Shown: positions 45,693 through 57,284 of the stretch, piece by piece | Numbering within the stretch: the first letter of the stretch is position 1 | How the letters are laid out: each line of letters starts with the position of its first letter | The notes under the pieces: generated by a model | The model's input: only the letters and a program-made list of their open reading frames with translations | Told to the model about the DNA's origin: nothing | Database searches by the model: none | Source of the DNA: Rubidibacter lacunae KORDI 51-2 | Lineage (GTDB): Bacteria; Cyanobacteriota; Cyanobacteriia; Cyanobacteriales; Rubidibacteraceae | DNA length: 64,000 nucleotides | Assembly: GCF_000473895.1 (NCBI RefSeq) | Contig: NZ_ASSJ01000076.1 | Span: forward strand, 62,001 to 126,000 | Direction: 5' to 3' | Position numbers and translations under genes: made by a program

Positions 45693-46341
45693 TCAGTCGT
45701 TTGAACGCGACCTTGTAGGGAATACCGGGAAATGATGATAAATCTTGCCAAGCGCTAGGCGAGGGTGATTCCCTGCCCCCGTTGCGGTTGCATGGCGTCG
45801 CTGAAAGCTCGCGATCGCACCCGCGTCGCCCACGAGGGCACGTTCGACCTCTTCGGCAGCACGAACGCCAATGACAATTGCCTGGCGGATGCCTTCAGCG
45901 GAGAGCGGATTGCCCAAGACTGCAGTGTCGCTGACTATGAGCCTCCGCTCGCGATGGAGCGACCGCGAACCAGACCAGACGGTCGCCGGAAACTCGCCGT
46001 ACTGTCGTCTGGTAATGTCGAGTCCGGCATGGCGTGCGCTCTTGTTAAGACTTTGCTGCGAGAAGCTGCGGGATTTGCCTTCGGCGCCGCTCAAGACAGC
46101 AGCAGTAACCCCGTCGCGATCGCCTTGGGGGAAGCGCCAGATAAAAGCGTTCTTTAGGATGCCGACGTTGAAGTACGTGCGAGATCGCCGTTGCGATCGC
46201 CGGGCAAACTCCGCCCCCGCAGGATTTGGCGCGCGGTAAGGACTCCCTTACCAACAGCAGGACCGATCGGCCCTAACAGACTAGGCGATAGGCAGCCGTT
46301 GGGTCAGCCGGGCAGGCACCGATGATGATGCAATCCCACTT
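45693..46341 (-). pseudogene. Geranylgeranyl-reductase-family FAD oxidoreductase pseudogene
   Basis: Decayed minus-strand gene. The N-terminal FAD site reads DCIIIGACPADPTAAYRLVC, a stop, then GRSVLLLVRESLPRAKSCGG, GVCPAIA. The GxGxxG motif is broken (GACPAD) and the CGGGV block typical of the family is present. About half the protein is then missing. The sequence resumes in another frame with AFIWRFPQGDRDGV and RRLIVSDTAVLGNPLSAEGI, RQAIVIGVRAAEEVERALVG, the C-terminal FAD motif with Gly-Asp changed to Ser-Asp. Stop, frameshift and internal deletion all argue against function. The intact gene would be an NAD(P)/FAD-dependent oxidoreductase related to ChlP. Confidence 0.75.
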
Positions 46342-46410
46342 AAGCGTCTTACTACCTCAAGGGCTGTGGGTACCGGAAGTTCGAGACGCTGCAGGGCACT
46401 GGCAGAATAT

Positions 46411-48218
<1,808 letters not shown>

Positions 48219-49352
48219 CTAGGCAGCAGTCGAGAGCTGCGATTGCCCGACCATCGTGCGGTAGTAATCCTGCAGCTGTTGCGTGGCAGCAGCCCAGCTC
48301 CAGCGCTCGGCTTCGCGCCGGGCGTTCTGGCGCAACTGTTCGCGCTCGGTCCGAGCATCGAGCAGGCACTGGGTCGCGCGGACCGCACCATCCGGGTCGT
48401 CCGGTGCAAAGAGATAGCCGTTAACCCCGTCGGTTACAATGTCTGGAATGCCGCCGGAAGCCGCTGCCACGACCGGACAACCGGCCGCCATCGCTTCGAG
48501 CAGCACCAACCCCAAGGTTTCCGTTCGCGACGGGAAGATAAACGCATCTGCCGATGCATAGGCAGACGCCAGCGCTTCGCCGCGCAGGTAACCGACAAAG
48601 TAGGTGGGCGTCTCGGCAAAGTGCTGCTCCAAGACCTCGCGATGCGGTCCGTCGCCGACGATCGCCAGCCGCGCGTCGGGAATCGACTCCAAAATGGGCT
48701 TGATGCGATCGATTTCCTTCTCGGCCGACACGCGTCCCACATAAAGGAGCAGTGGGGATTCGGGATGACCTTGGGAAAGACGCGATCGCATTTCTTTAGA
48801 TGCCAACTCCGGCCGAAAGAGCTCGGTATCGACGCCGCGCTGCCAGAGATTCACGCGCTGGATGCCGCGCGCCGTCAGCTCCGAGACCATGGCCGTCGAG
48901 GTACACAAATTCAAATCGGCCTGGTTGTGCCCGGCCTTCAACATCTCCCAGAGCAAGCCCTCAAACGCCGCGAGTCCGTAGTGCTGCAGGTACTGCGGCA
49001 GGTGCGTGTGATAAGACGCCACCAAAGGCAGCTGCATGGTTTTGGCATAGTAAAGTCCAGCCAGTCCCAGCACGGCTGGGTTGACGGCATGGATCAAATC
49101 CGGGCGAAACTCTGCTAACAGCGCGCCGATCGCCGGGCGCGGCAGTGCCAGAGTTAGCTCTGGGTATAAGGGTAATGGAAATCCAGAAACACCGTAGACG
49201 CGGGCGTTTTTGTATTCGGTTAAACCGCCATCTGGAGCGATAACCAGCACGCGATTACCGGCTCGCTGGAGGTGTTCGATGGTATAGCAAAGGCGCGTAA
49301 CGATGCCGTCAACTTTGGGCAAAAAGGTTTCGGTAAACAGGGCAATCCGCAT
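48219..49352 (-). CDS. sqdX: Sulfoquinovosyltransferase (sulfolipid synthase)
   Basis: GT4-family glycosyltransferase transferring sulfoquinovose from UDP-sulfoquinovose to diacylglycerol to make SQDG, a thylakoid lipid; 377 residues from the ATG at 49352. Marks are MRIALFTETFLPKVDGIVTR, HAVNPAVLGLAGLYYAKTMQ, SYHTHLPQYLQHYGL, RGVDTELFRPELASKEMRSR, the nucleotide-sugar LYVGRVSAEKEIDRI, and the EX7E-like TETLGLVLLEAMAAGCPVV. Overall it matches cyanobacterial SqdX as I know it. sqdB is not in the window. A small ORF of unknown role ends 28 bases upstream. Confidence 0.85.
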   Translation of the reverse strand: MRIALFTETFLPKVDGIVTRLCYTIEHLQRAGNRVLVIAPDGGLTEYKNARVYGVSGFPLPLYPELTLALPRPAIGALLAEFRPDLIHAVNPAVLGLAGLYYAKTMQLPLVASYHTHLPQYLQHYGLAAFEGLLWEMLKAGHNQADLNLCTSTAMVSELTARGIQRVNLWQRGVDTELFRPELASKEMRSRLSQGHPESPLLLYVGRVSAEKEIDRIKPILESIPDARLAIVGDGPHREVLEQHFAETPTYFVGYLRGEALASAYASADAFIFPSRTETLGLVLLEAMAAGCPVVAAASGGIPDIVTDGVNGYLFAPDDPDGAVRATQCLLDARTEREQLRQNARREAERWSWAAATQQLQDYYRTMVGQSQLSTAA

Positions 49353-49380
49353 TGCTGGTTTAGAGGTTCGAAACGGCAAA

Positions 49381-49599
49381 CTAACGCAATCCTGCTGGTA
49401 AAGGATACCAGTTCCAGGTACGTCGCGTCCCCAGGACATCGCAGATAGACCAAGCTAAGAACCCCAATAATTTATTAGTCGTTCCACGCTCCCAATGGCA
49501 TTGGGGTATTGCGCATTCAAGTGACTCGGAGGTGCGACGGAGCAGTTGAGCGCACTCCGGCATCTCGGTTCGATAGCCGATCGGGTTAAGCAGCATCAT
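49381..49599 (-). CDS. Small protein upstream of sqdX
   Basis: A 72-codon frame ends 28 bases before sqdX on the same strand. The product (MLLNPIGYRTEMPECAQLLR, RTSESLECAIPQCHWERG, KLLGFLAWSICDVLGTRRTW) has natural-looking composition with conserved-looking Trp and Cys residues, unlike shadow frames nearby. I do not recognise a family. It has no strong ribosome-binding site, and it may be a true small gene or an antisense artefact. Confidence 0.4.
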   Translation of the reverse strand: MMLLNPIGYRTEMPECAQLLRRTSESLECAIPQCHWERGTTNKLLGFLAWSICDVLGTRRTWNWYPLPAGLR

Positions 49600-50277
49600 G
49601 CTGACAGTCTCTGACTACCACAGCAAGCGATCGCCCAGGATACACTGCCATCAGAGAAAAAAACTATGGCGGCTCGTTCGGGTTGCCGTATTAGTCAAGC
49701 GGTATGATTGCAAGGTTGCCTTTGCGATCGTTGATGCAGCCTGGCTTCTGGGCGCATTGTACAGACTCGCGCCTACAGCTGCACGCGATCGCCGGGCAGT
49801 CCCGACGAAAACATCCGCGACCCTGGCAAGGATCTTGGCCCCGCAGAGGGACAAATTTGCACGCCACTTCCAGGCGTGGGAGTAAAATAATGATTGCTGA
49901 AAAAGGGTGAAAAGGTTTCAGCGAAAAGGTTTCAGCATTTTCTGCGTTAGATGAAGTTCAAGGTTATGGTTGCCAGAGCCTCAAAGCCTATGCACTTGAG
50001 CGAAGAATAGTGGGCAAAATTCCGCGGCTAGATGGTAGAAGCTTGACTCCATGAACTCTCTGTCCCTTAGATTCGCTCTGTGGACTTTTTCAGCAAGCCC
50101 TAAATAATACTATTGTCTATTCTCTGAAACCTTAGAACCGGCTTGTATTAGGGAATTACGAGTTGTAGGAGCCATTGACAATCCCTGGTGGTGAGTCGAC
50201 GTGCACTTGCTGTCAATGCTTCGAAAGCAGTTGGGATCGCACCGCGAGCTTGCCTTGCCATCGGGTTATCGCAGGAC
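49600..50277. other. Intergenic with mobile element
   Basis: The family-2 element at 49890-50100 occupies the centre. No other feature was recognised. Confidence 0.5.
49890..50100. mobile_element. MITE-like element, family 2, copy D (inverted)
   Basis: Reverse complement of the element at 45314-45523 with substitutions and a short internal duplication (AAAAGGTTTCAGC twice). The right end is intact (the inverse of GGGCTTGCTGAAAAAGTCC). The left end is worn (ATGATTGCTGAAAA). Flanks AAAATA and TAAATA could be a decayed target duplication. Confidence 0.75.
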
Positions 50278-51132
50278 TCAGGTTCCAGCGTCGGGCGATC
50301 CCGGCTGGGGACGCATCCACACCACCAAACTACTCAGTCCAAGCCAGCCAAGCGCGCTGGCTAACGGGTTGTTGTCGATGCCGACCAACCACGGCGCGGC
50401 GCGCGGCGCGCCCGCCAACTCTCCCACCGCAACCAGGTAATATCCCCACACCAAACCTGCATGCAGGCCGATTGCCAACCCCAAGTGCCCACCGCTACGC
50501 CGCTTCGCGTACACAAGCAGCATGCCCAGCAGTATCAAGCCCGGAAACTGCGGCAACGTTCGCACGATCTCGGCCCAGGGTTTGAGAAAATGCGCAATAG
50601 CGAATAGCCCGGCATCGAGCGCAAGCGCGAGGGGAGGCTGGTAATCGCGTTCCAATTCATCCAGCAGCCAGCCTCGAAACAGCAATTCTTCCGCCGTGCC
50701 AACCGCAACCGCGACAATCGCACCCTCCACAGTTGCTCGCCACAGCGACAGCGTTGGTGCGGTCGGTACTTGCAGCGATCTCCATCCCAGTAATGCTTGC
50801 AACCCGAACAGTGCCAATACGGCGACAGCCCCAACACCAAAGCCGCCAACAAACGCGCGACCGCTCGCCTTATCCCACCGCCAACCGTAGCGCGCCAGCG
50901 GCAGCGATCGCCTGTAAACCCAGCGATTCCATACCTGCAGCCAAATAAGGAACGCAACGAACAGCCACCCCGTTCCCAGAATCGATGCCAAGTTGGCATC
51001 GGGAACGAGTAAATAAATCGGCAGCGCGAGCGGCATCCAGCCCAGCGCCACCCCGAGCAAAAACGTGCCGACGCGCAACGGGGCGGGCAACCGTGCTACC
51101 TGCAGCGCGAGCGGCCGGCGGGGGCGCATCAC
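50278..51132 (-). CDS. CPBP-family intramembrane metalloprotease
   Basis: Membrane protein of 284 residues with about eight hydrophobic segments. The CPBP (Abi/CAAX protease) motifs are in order: motif 1 [14 protein letters not shown] (EExxxR, catalytic Glu), motif 2 [11 protein letters not shown] (FxxxH), and motif 3 [13 protein letters not shown] (His). These are the expected metal-binding residues, so activity is likely; substrates are unknown. It starts at a GTG overlapping the rph stop (GTGA) or at the ATG three bases on, so it is coupled to rph. Confidence 0.88.
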   Translation of the reverse strand: MMRPRRPLALQVARLPAPLRVGTFLLGVALGWMPLALPIYLLVPDANLASILGTGWLFVAFLIWLQVWNRWVYRRSLPLARYGWRWDKASGRAFVGGFGVGAVAVLALFGLQALLGWRSLQVPTAPTLSLWRATVEGAIVAVAVGTAEELLFRGWLLDELERDYQPPLALALDAGLFAIAHFLKPWAEIVRTLPQFPGLILLGMLLVYAKRRSGGHLGLAIGLHAGLVWGYYLVAVGELAGAPRAAPWLVGIDNNPLASALGWLGLSSLVVWMRPQPGSPDAGT

Positions 51133-51851
51133 GCCGCTGTCAATGCTGCCGCCTGAGCAGCCAGCAGCATCGTAATGCCGGCTTGGGCGAGATCGAGCAT
51201 CCGTTCGAGTTGCGGGCGACTGAAACTGCCATTCTCGGCGGTTCCTTGCACTTCAATTAACTGCAAGTCACCGTTCATGACTACATTAAAGTCGACGTCT
51301 GCCGTGCTGTCCTCGCGGTAATCGAGATCCAACAACAAGTTGTCCGCAATCGCGCCGACCGAAACCGCCGCGACTGGTTTAAGTAAGGGCGAGTTCTCTA
51401 GCTTACCTGCTTCTAGCAAGCGCCGCACCGCCAGGGCTAGTGCTATGTAACCGCCGGTAATTGAAGTCGTCCGCGTCCCCGCGTCGGCCTGCAGCACGTC
51501 GGCGTCGATATAAATCGTGCGCGGACCGAGAGCGCTCAAATCTAGACTCGCGCGCAAACTGCGTCCGATCAATCGCTGGATCTCCTGGGTGCGCCCCGAC
51601 AGCTTCTGCCACTCGCGTTTGTGGCGTCCTGGCGTTGCCCCTGGCAACATCCGATATTCGGCAGTCAGCCAGCCCCGACCCGTACCTTCTAAAAACGGGG
51701 GGACCTCATCCAGGACAATGGCCGTACACAGCACTTGCGTCTCGCCGCAGCACGCCAACACCGACCCGAACGCCGAGCGCGTGAAGTGCGGCTCGAAGCG
51801 TACCGGACGCATCTCGTCCGGACGGCGATCGCCTGGACGCTGACAGACCAT
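51129..51851 (-). CDS. rph: Ribonuclease PH
   Basis: Phosphorolytic 3'-5' exoribonuclease trimming tRNA precursors, 240 residues from the ATG at 51851 ([20 protein letters not shown]). Conserved blocks are [39 protein letters not shown], the phosphate-binding [16 protein letters not shown], and [20 protein letters not shown] with the catalytic Asp residues. The C-terminus is normal. It precedes the CPBP protease gene in one unit. Confidence 0.96.
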   Translation of the reverse strand: MVCQRPGDRRPDEMRPVRFEPHFTRSAFGSVLACCGETQVLCTAIVLDEVPPFLEGTGRGWLTAEYRMLPGATPGRHKREWQKLSGRTQEIQRLIGRSLRASLDLSALGPRTIYIDADVLQADAGTRTTSITGGYIALALAVRRLLEAGKLENSPLLKPVAAVSVGAIADNLLLDLDYREDSTADVDFNVVMNGDLQLIEVQGTAENGSFSRPQLERMLDLAQAGITMLLAAQAAALTAA

Positions 51852-52128
51852 GTCCGACTCTGAATTCTTCTCCCAGAGCATCGCACAGTCCTTCTCTGCT
51901 TGGCAAGAACGCCATCGGAACCAATCACTTGCGGCTTGTGGGCGATCGCGCGGTCAAACTGGCTAATGTCGAACCTGCATGTCGGGCAAGTTTGGGGCAC
52001 CTTGCATGCGGAGGCAATCCCTTATCCGCGGGTCGCGGTCATGACGACCCTGCTGCCCGAACCGCCGCCACGGTTTCCGACCCGACTTCTGGGTATGATG
52101 GCTGAATGTTTGGCGGTTTTGAGCAAAT

Positions 52129-52686
52129 ATGATGCAAATTTTGCTCCGCCTGTCGCGCTGGATCGATCGGACGAGCGTGTGGGTCGGACGTTTCACTTTT
52201 GGGTTGATGCTCGTGATGGTGGCGTTGGGAGCGTACAACGCGATCGCGCGTTACTTAGGGAATTTCAACAACATCAACCTCAGCTCGAACTTATACATCG
52301 AAGCACAGTGGTACTTGTTCAGCTCGATCTTCCTACTCGGTGCCTCCTACGTCTTGCAGCGCGGAGCTCACGTCCGCGTCGACGTGTTCTACAGCCACCT
52401 GTCAGCTAAGGGCAAAGCTTGGGTCGATCTGCTGGGGGCTTGCCTACTGCTGCTGCCCGTATGTGTTGTAATGTTCTGGTTCTCGCTCCCCTACGTGCTC
52501 AACTCCTGGAAAGTCCTTGAAGCCTCGTCAGACCCCAATGGACTGCCGCGCTATCCGCTGAAAACTGCCATTTTGGTCGGGCTGGCACTGCTGGCTTTAC
52601 AGGGCATCTCGGAAATCATCAAGCAAGCAGCGATCCTGCTCGATGCCGTGTCCGATGACGCAAGCGATCGGGAGGCGCGAACGTGA
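52129..52686 (+). CDS. TRAP transporter small permease (DctQ type)
   Basis: Small membrane subunit of a TRAP transporter, 185 residues, with four hydrophobic segments: FTFGLMLVMVALGAYNAIAR, YLFSSIFLLGASYVLQRGAH, LLGACLLLLPVCVVMFWFSL and TAILVGLALLALQGISEI. RGAHVRVDVFY is the family signature. It couples to the large permease by a 4-base GTGA overlap. TRAP systems import organic acids with Na+. In Synechocystis a related set (GtrABC) takes up glutamate; the substrate here is not known. No periplasmic binding protein is adjacent. Confidence 0.9.
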   Translation: MMQILLRLSRWIDRTSVWVGRFTFGLMLVMVALGAYNAIARYLGNFNNINLSSNLYIEAQWYLFSSIFLLGASYVLQRGAHVRVDVFYSHLSAKGKAWVDLLGACLLLLPVCVVMFWFSLPYVLNSWKVLEASSDPNGLPRYPLKTAILVGLALLALQGISEIIKQAAILLDAVSDDASDREART

Positions 52687-53999
52687 GCGAATACCTCAGC
52701 CTGTTCATGTTCGCGGGCGCATTGCTGCTGATTTTCACCGGCTATCCGGTAGCCTTTGCACTCGGCGGTACCGGTTTGCTGTTCGCCGCAATGGGTGGGG
52801 CCGCAGGCTCGTTCGACTGGATTTTGCTCACGGCTTTGCCACAGCGCATCTTCGGCATCATGAGCAATTACGTGCTGCTGGCAATTCCGTTTTTTATCTT
52901 GATGGGCACGCTGCTCCAGCGCTCCGGGCTGGCAGAAGACTTGCTGACCGCGTTCGGCGTGCTGTTCGGCCGCTTGCGCGGCGGCTTGATCGTAGGAGTG
53001 ATTCTGGTTGGCGCGCTGCTTGCAGCAGCCACCGGCGTTGTCGGTGCCACGGTGGTGGCAATGGGAACGATTTCACTGCCAGTGATGCTGCGCTACAAAT
53101 ACAGCCCATCCCTGGCAACTGGGGCGATCGCCGCTTCGGGTACGCTCGGGCAAGTTATCCCGCCCAGTGTAGTGCTGATCGTCCTAGGCGACCAATTGGG
53201 GGTGTCGGTCGGCGATTTGTTTTTGGGGTCGTTGCTACCGGGCTTAGCGCTAGCCGGGATGTATTTAGCTTACTCATTCGCCGTGGCGATCCTCAAGCCC
53301 GAAATGGCTCCGGCACTGCCCGACAGCGAGCTGGTTACCTCCGGCAGTCAATTGGTTCTCCGCGTGGTGCGCGTGATGCTGCCGCCGCTAGCGCTGATTT
53401 TGATCGTACTGGGGAGTATCTTTGCCGGACTGGCGACGCCTACCGAAGCCGGCGCGATGGGCGTTGTTGGCGCGTTGATACTGGCCGCACTCAATCGACG
53501 CCTGCAGTTGCGGACGCTGTTCGAGTCTTTAGAAGCCGCCGTAGAGTTGACGACGATGGTCATCGTGCTGTTGCTGGGTGCAACGCTGTTCACGCTCGTG
53601 TTTCGCGGATTAGGCGGCGATCGCGTGGTCGAAGAGCTACTGGTTAACTTGCCCGGCGGCGTGGTCAGTTTTTTGATCCTCGTGAACGTGCTGGTGTTCT
53701 TTTTAGGCTTTTTCTTGGATTACTTTGAAATTGTCTTTATCATCGTGCCCCTGATGGCACCGGTTGCCGCCAGTTTCGGCTACGATTTGGTGTGGTTTGG
53801 CGTCATGATGGGCGTCAATTTACAGACCTCATTCTTGACGCCACCCTTTGGTTTTTCGCTGTTCTATCTGCGCGGCGTCGCCCCTCCCCAAATCAGCACG
53901 ATCAGCATCTATCGGGGTGTTATACCCTTTATCTGCATTCAGCTCGTCGGATTGCTTCTGCTTATCCGCTTTCCGCAACTCGTTACCTGGGTGCTGTAA
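52683..53999 (+). CDS. TRAP transporter large permease (DctM type)
   Basis: Large membrane subunit of 438 residues with about twelve hydrophobic segments, starting at a GTG overlapping the small subunit. Signature strings are TGYPVAFALGGTGLLFA, LAIPFFILMGTLLQRSGLAE, the pore-region GAIAASGTLGQVIPPSVVLI, GLATPTEAGAMGVVGALI and LQTSFLTPPFGFSLFYLRGV. These are the ion-transporter (IT) superfamily repeats. The partner binding protein is missing from the flanks on both sides. Confidence 0.94.
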   Translation: MSEYLSLFMFAGALLLIFTGYPVAFALGGTGLLFAAMGGAAGSFDWILLTALPQRIFGIMSNYVLLAIPFFILMGTLLQRSGLAEDLLTAFGVLFGRLRGGLIVGVILVGALLAAATGVVGATVVAMGTISLPVMLRYKYSPSLATGAIAASGTLGQVIPPSVVLIVLGDQLGVSVGDLFLGSLLPGLALAGMYLAYSFAVAILKPEMAPALPDSELVTSGSQLVLRVVRVMLPPLALILIVLGSIFAGLATPTEAGAMGVVGALILAALNRRLQLRTLFESLEAAVELTTMVIVLLLGATLFTLVFRGLGGDRVVEELLVNLPGGVVSFLILVNVLVFFLGFFLDYFEIVFIIVPLMAPVAASFGYDLVWFGVMMGVNLQTSFLTPPFGFSLFYLRGVAPPQISTISIYRGVIPFICIQLVGLLLLIRFPQLVTWVL

Positions 54000-54115
54000 T
54001 CAGAGTCGGTAATCTGCAGAGGTCCGACGTTCGCCCTCGCTCTTGTCTGCAGGCGGGGATGTGAGGTGACGCTACCGGAGCACCGAGGTCGGACGGACAA
54101 GCGCTTTACCGCAGG

Positions 54116-54895
54116 CTATACATAGCGCGTCAGCTGCACGCGGAAGCGCTGCTTTTTAGTGATGGCAATATCGCCGACGCTGAGGCGACCTTTCCCTGGC
54201 ATCGCGATCAGGTCACCCGACTGGACGGTATGGCTGGCTTGCTTGACTTCTTTCCAGTTCACCCGCACGTCGCCAGCCGCGATCGCGTCGGACATTTTGC
54301 TGCGCGACATGCCGAAACCAGCCGAGGCGATCGCGTCCAAGCGCAGCGAAGCTTCCACCGTCGCGATCTCCTTCGTCCGCGGCGGCCGAACCTTTAGATC
54401 GTCTAGGGACAATGCCTTGACTTTCACCGGTACCGAGCGCACCTGTTGCAAGTTCAGCTCCAGAAACTCCACCAGCTCCGGCACCACTAGCATCTGCGCG
54501 CCGCGTTCTCCCAGGACGATGATGTCGCCGAACTTCTCGCGCACCACACCGGTTGCCAGTGTCGCCCCCAGAAAATCTCGGTGTGTTGCCGTGTCGAAGA
54601 GAAAGTTCCCAGCGATCTCGACCGCCGCCACCTCCACCTGCTCCGGCATCAGCGGCAGCTCCGCGCGGGCGATCGCCAACCGCTGCCGCTCCGCTTGCGG
54701 GTAGCCGCCCCAACTCAGCAGCTCGATTTCCGTCAGCCGCCCGAAGCGATCGCGGATTTCCGCCAGCACGGGCGGCGAATAAAAACCCGAGCAGACTACC
54801 TCCCAGGTTTTAACCGCGCGCTCGGCCAGATCGATTGCCCGCGCGACCTCCTCGCGGTTTTCGATGCCATTCAGTAGCTCTTCTCTCGGTAGCAT
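54116..54895 (-). CDS. Photosystem II S4-domain protein
   Basis: RNA-binding-like protein of 259 residues of the cyanobacterial/plastid family named for photosystem II (TIGR03069). The N-terminal part (LPREELLNGIENREEVARAI, LSWGGYPQAERQRLAIARAE) is specific to the family. The C-terminal S4 domain has LRLDAIASAGFGMSRSKMSD and GDVRVNWKEVKQASHTVQSG, then DLIAMPGKGRLSV. It is thought to act in photosystem II biogenesis, though the RNA target is not known to me. The ATG at 54895 fits the family; 54943 would add 16 residues. Confidence 0.9.
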   Translation of the reverse strand: MLPREELLNGIENREEVARAIDLAERAVKTWEVVCSGFYSPPVLAEIRDRFGRLTEIELLSWGGYPQAERQRLAIARAELPLMPEQVEVAAVEIAGNFLFDTATHRDFLGATLATGVVREKFGDIIVLGERGAQMLVVPELVEFLELNLQQVRSVPVKVKALSLDDLKVRPPRTKEIATVEASLRLDAIASAGFGMSRSKMSDAIAAGDVRVNWKEVKQASHTVQSGDLIAMPGKGRLSVGDIAITKKQRFRVQLTRYV

Positions 54896-55440
54896 GCAGT
54901 GTTGCAGAAACTCTGTTGCAGAAACGATGCCGGCACGCTGCATGAGAGGATCTAGGCAGCGCGATCGCGGTTTTCTTCACCCTATCAAACCCGTCTCCTC
55001 GACTTCCTTACAGGAGACTTCCCGCGTCTTTCGGGAACGGCAATCGTCGGGGACTACGGCTGCGCTAGGTTTGACGATCGGTCATAACTTGGAACTCGAA
55101 TCGCGAGCTTTAAACGGCGATCGCGCTGATTACAGCCGCAAACAAGCCGAATCTTGACACTCCGGGGTTCGGGGATGCGGCAGCCACCCTCCCAACGCCG
55201 ACTGGTCTCAGCTCCCAAGTTGCGGACTGAGTTGCAGCCGCACGCGGGGCTGCAGGCGATCGCCTGTCCGCCGAATGGCGGGTAAGCCTGCGAAACAAAG
55301 CTTTCTCAGAACCCGTCAAAATAGCCGCAGACCGGCATATCGACCAGTGATGACTGGAACGAAAAATACCCGCGAGCTCTCCAGTCCGCTGTCGCGAACT
55401 TGATAAATTTTTGATAAGCTGCTTGCAGTTTCTTGCTTGA
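54896..55440. other. Divergent intergenic stretch
   Basis: About 545 bases between divergent genes. Only short, unconvincing frames are present. The promoters of the PSII S4 gene and the membrane-protein gene should lie here. Confidence 0.45.
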
Positions 55441-55815
55441 ATGTCTATGAGCGCCTCCGATTCGCCCCTCGAACGTCGAGAGCGAGCACTCGCTTTGACA
55501 ATGTACTTGCTGCCCGTTATCGGGCTGGTTCCGTCGGCGTGGACATTACTCCGTAGAAACAGCACCCGCGAGCAGCGCCAAGTCAGCCGCGTTGCAGTAA
55601 CCCTCGCCTTGGCATGGCTCTGTGCCTACAGCGTGCTTTGGGTTGGAGCCGGTGCCAGTGCAAGCTCCCTATCGCTGCGCTTGTTGTATCTCAACGGATT
55701 GCTCAGTACGGGTTACTTTTTAAGTTTTTTGATATTTGCGATTCGCCTGCTGCAAGGGCATTTACCGCGCCTGCCACACCCAAGCAGATCCCAACGCGAT
55801 CGCCCGCCCACTTAG
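55441..55815 (+). CDS. Small membrane protein of unknown function
   Basis: This 124-residue protein has three hydrophobic helices: ALTMYLLPVIGLVPSAWTLL, AVTLALAWLCAYSVLWVG and LNGLLSTGYFLSFLIFAIRL. They are separated by basic loops (RRNSTREQRQVSR). The tail is Pro/Arg-rich. It resembles small conserved cyanobacterial membrane proteins next to LCP genes. It ends 44 bases before the LCP gene on the same strand, so the two are probably co-transcribed and may work together at the cell envelope. Confidence 0.7.
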   Translation: MSMSASDSPLERRERALALTMYLLPVIGLVPSAWTLLRRNSTREQRQVSRVAVTLALAWLCAYSVLWVGAGASASSLSLRLLYLNGLLSTGYFLSFLIFAIRLLQGHLPRLPHPSRSQRDRPPT

Positions 55816-55859
55816 CAGCATCTTTCTACTGTTTCCATCCCTTATCCCGAGGAACTTAC

Positions 55860-57284
55860 GTGCAAGCCCGCAACGTACCTAACGTCCGCGCCCGGCGCGC
55901 CCCTGCAACCGCCGTTCCGACCCAACCGTCGAGCGGCAAGCGTTGGTTTTGGATGGGACTAGGGCTGTCGGTGGTGGCAACGCTCTCGGCGGCAGCCGGA
56001 GCGTTGCTCGCACTTGGGCTGGAAGTAAAGCCGTTCGAGCCGAAAGACCCGCAAGCGGAAAACATCTTCGACAACGATCCGATCTCGGCCGCCGATCTGA
56101 GTCTGCCGCGCCTGACGCGCTCAGTCAACATTTTGATCGTTGGGACTAAAGTCCTCACCGCAGATGTAGGGCGATCGCCCAAAGAATCTGGCTTTCACGA
56201 GCTAGTGAATTCCCTTGATGGGCTGGCCGACACGCTGCTGCTGGCACGATTCGACCCCGAAACCGGCAAGCTCGTCGTCCTCTCTATTCCGCGCGATACG
56301 CCTGTAACTGTCGAAGGTCTCGGCCGTATGAAAATTGCCTCGACCAATCTACGCGGCGGTGTGGCTCTGGCAGCAGAAGCTACGAGCGAACTGCTCGATG
56401 GCATCCAAATCGACCGTTACGTGCGCGTCAACGTACAAGGTGTTGAAAATCTGATCGACACCCTCGGTGGCGTCTCGGTTTACGTCCCGAAAGACATGCG
56501 CTACCAGGACGACAGCCAGCATTTGTATATCAACCTCAAGGAAGGCGAACAACACCTCGACGGCGAGAGAGCCCTGCAGTTTCTGCGCTTCCGTCACGAT
56601 CGCTTAGGGGACATCGGGCGCGTCCAGCGCCAACAAACGTTTATGCGCGCGCTCGTCGAACAGGCGCTCAACCCGCGGACCCTCACGCGGATTCCGCAGA
56701 TCTTCCGCGTCGTTCAGACCAACGTTGATACCAATCTCAGTGTTGAGGAAATCCTGGCACTTTCTAGCTTTGCAGCTCAAACCAAAGGCAATGACCTCAA
56801 GCTACTGATGTTGCCAGGCGACTTTGGCGCGCGCCCCGCGGATTCCAGCTACTGGGTGCCCAGTCGCGATTGCGTTCGAGAATTTGCCGCGATCTACTTC
56901 GATGCCAACGTCGCGCGCGACTTCGATAACGACACTTGCACCGAACGCTTCATTGACCCGCGCATCGCCATCCAAGACAGCACTGACGATCCAGAAGCCG
57001 TACTTGGCTTAAAACGTACCTTAGAGCGAGCCGGTTACACCAATGTTTACATCAGCGAAGACTGGCGCGAACCGCTGGCCACGACTCGCGTCGTGGCACA
57101 ATCCGGGGATGAAAGCGCGGCCTTAAAGGTACAAGCGCTCTTGGGCGTTGGTGAAGTGCGCGTCGAGAGCACCGGCGTGCTCCACTCCGCGGTCACGATT
57201 CAGCTCGGGCACGATTGGCGTAGCATTCTTGCCGCTAACGCTACTGAAGATGCCAGCAACGCTCCATACCGTAACACGCCCTAA
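55860..57284 (+). CDS. LytR-CpsA-Psr (LCP) family protein with LytR_C domain
   Basis: Envelope enzyme of 474 residues starting at a GTG with GAGGA 7 bases upstream. One N-terminal membrane helix (WFWMGLGLSVVATLSAAAG) anchors it. The LCP domain spans about 90-260: VNILIVGTKVL, DTLLLARFDPETGKLVVLSI (then PRDTPV with catalytic Arg/Asp), LGGVSVYVPKDMRYQD, and FLRFRHDRLGDIGRVQRQQT. The C-terminal 90 residues form a LytR_C domain (LERAGYTNVYISEDWREP). LCP enzymes attach glycopolymers to peptidoglycan. Its stop overlaps the convergent LuxR-type gene by 4 bases. Confidence 0.93.
   Translation: MQARNVPNVRARRAPATAVPTQPSSGKRWFWMGLGLSVVATLSAAAGALLALGLEVKPFEPKDPQAENIFDNDPISAADLSLPRLTRSVNILIVGTKVLTADVGRSPKESGFHELVNSLDGLADTLLLARFDPETGKLVVLSIPRDTPVTVEGLGRMKIASTNLRGGVALAAEATSELLDGIQIDRYVRVNVQGVENLIDTLGGVSVYVPKDMRYQDDSQHLYINLKEGEQHLDGERALQFLRFRHDRLGDIGRVQRQQTFMRALVEQALNPRTLTRIPQIFRVVQTNVDTNLSVEEILALSSFAAQTKGNDLKLLMLPGDFGARPADSSYWVPSRDCVREFAAIYFDANVARDFDNDTCTERFIDPRIAIQDSTDDPEAVLGLKRTLERAGYTNVYISEDWREPLATTRVVAQSGDESAALKVQALLGVGEVRVESTGVLHSAVTIQLGHDWRSILAANATEDASNAPYRNTP

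Larger units (their letters stand above)
44923..46410. other. Decayed region with mobile element and pseudogene
   Basis: This holds the family-2 element at 45314-45523, a short repeat near 45550-45569 related to 16849-16875, and the geranylgeranyl-reductase-family pseudogene. Nothing was recognised in 44923-45313. Confidence 0.6.

Noticed and set aside
52643..53647. 334-codon plus-strand frame overlapping dctM
   Set aside because: Frame-shifted shadow rich in Arg within the dctM coding sequence, which has full IT-superfamily motifs.
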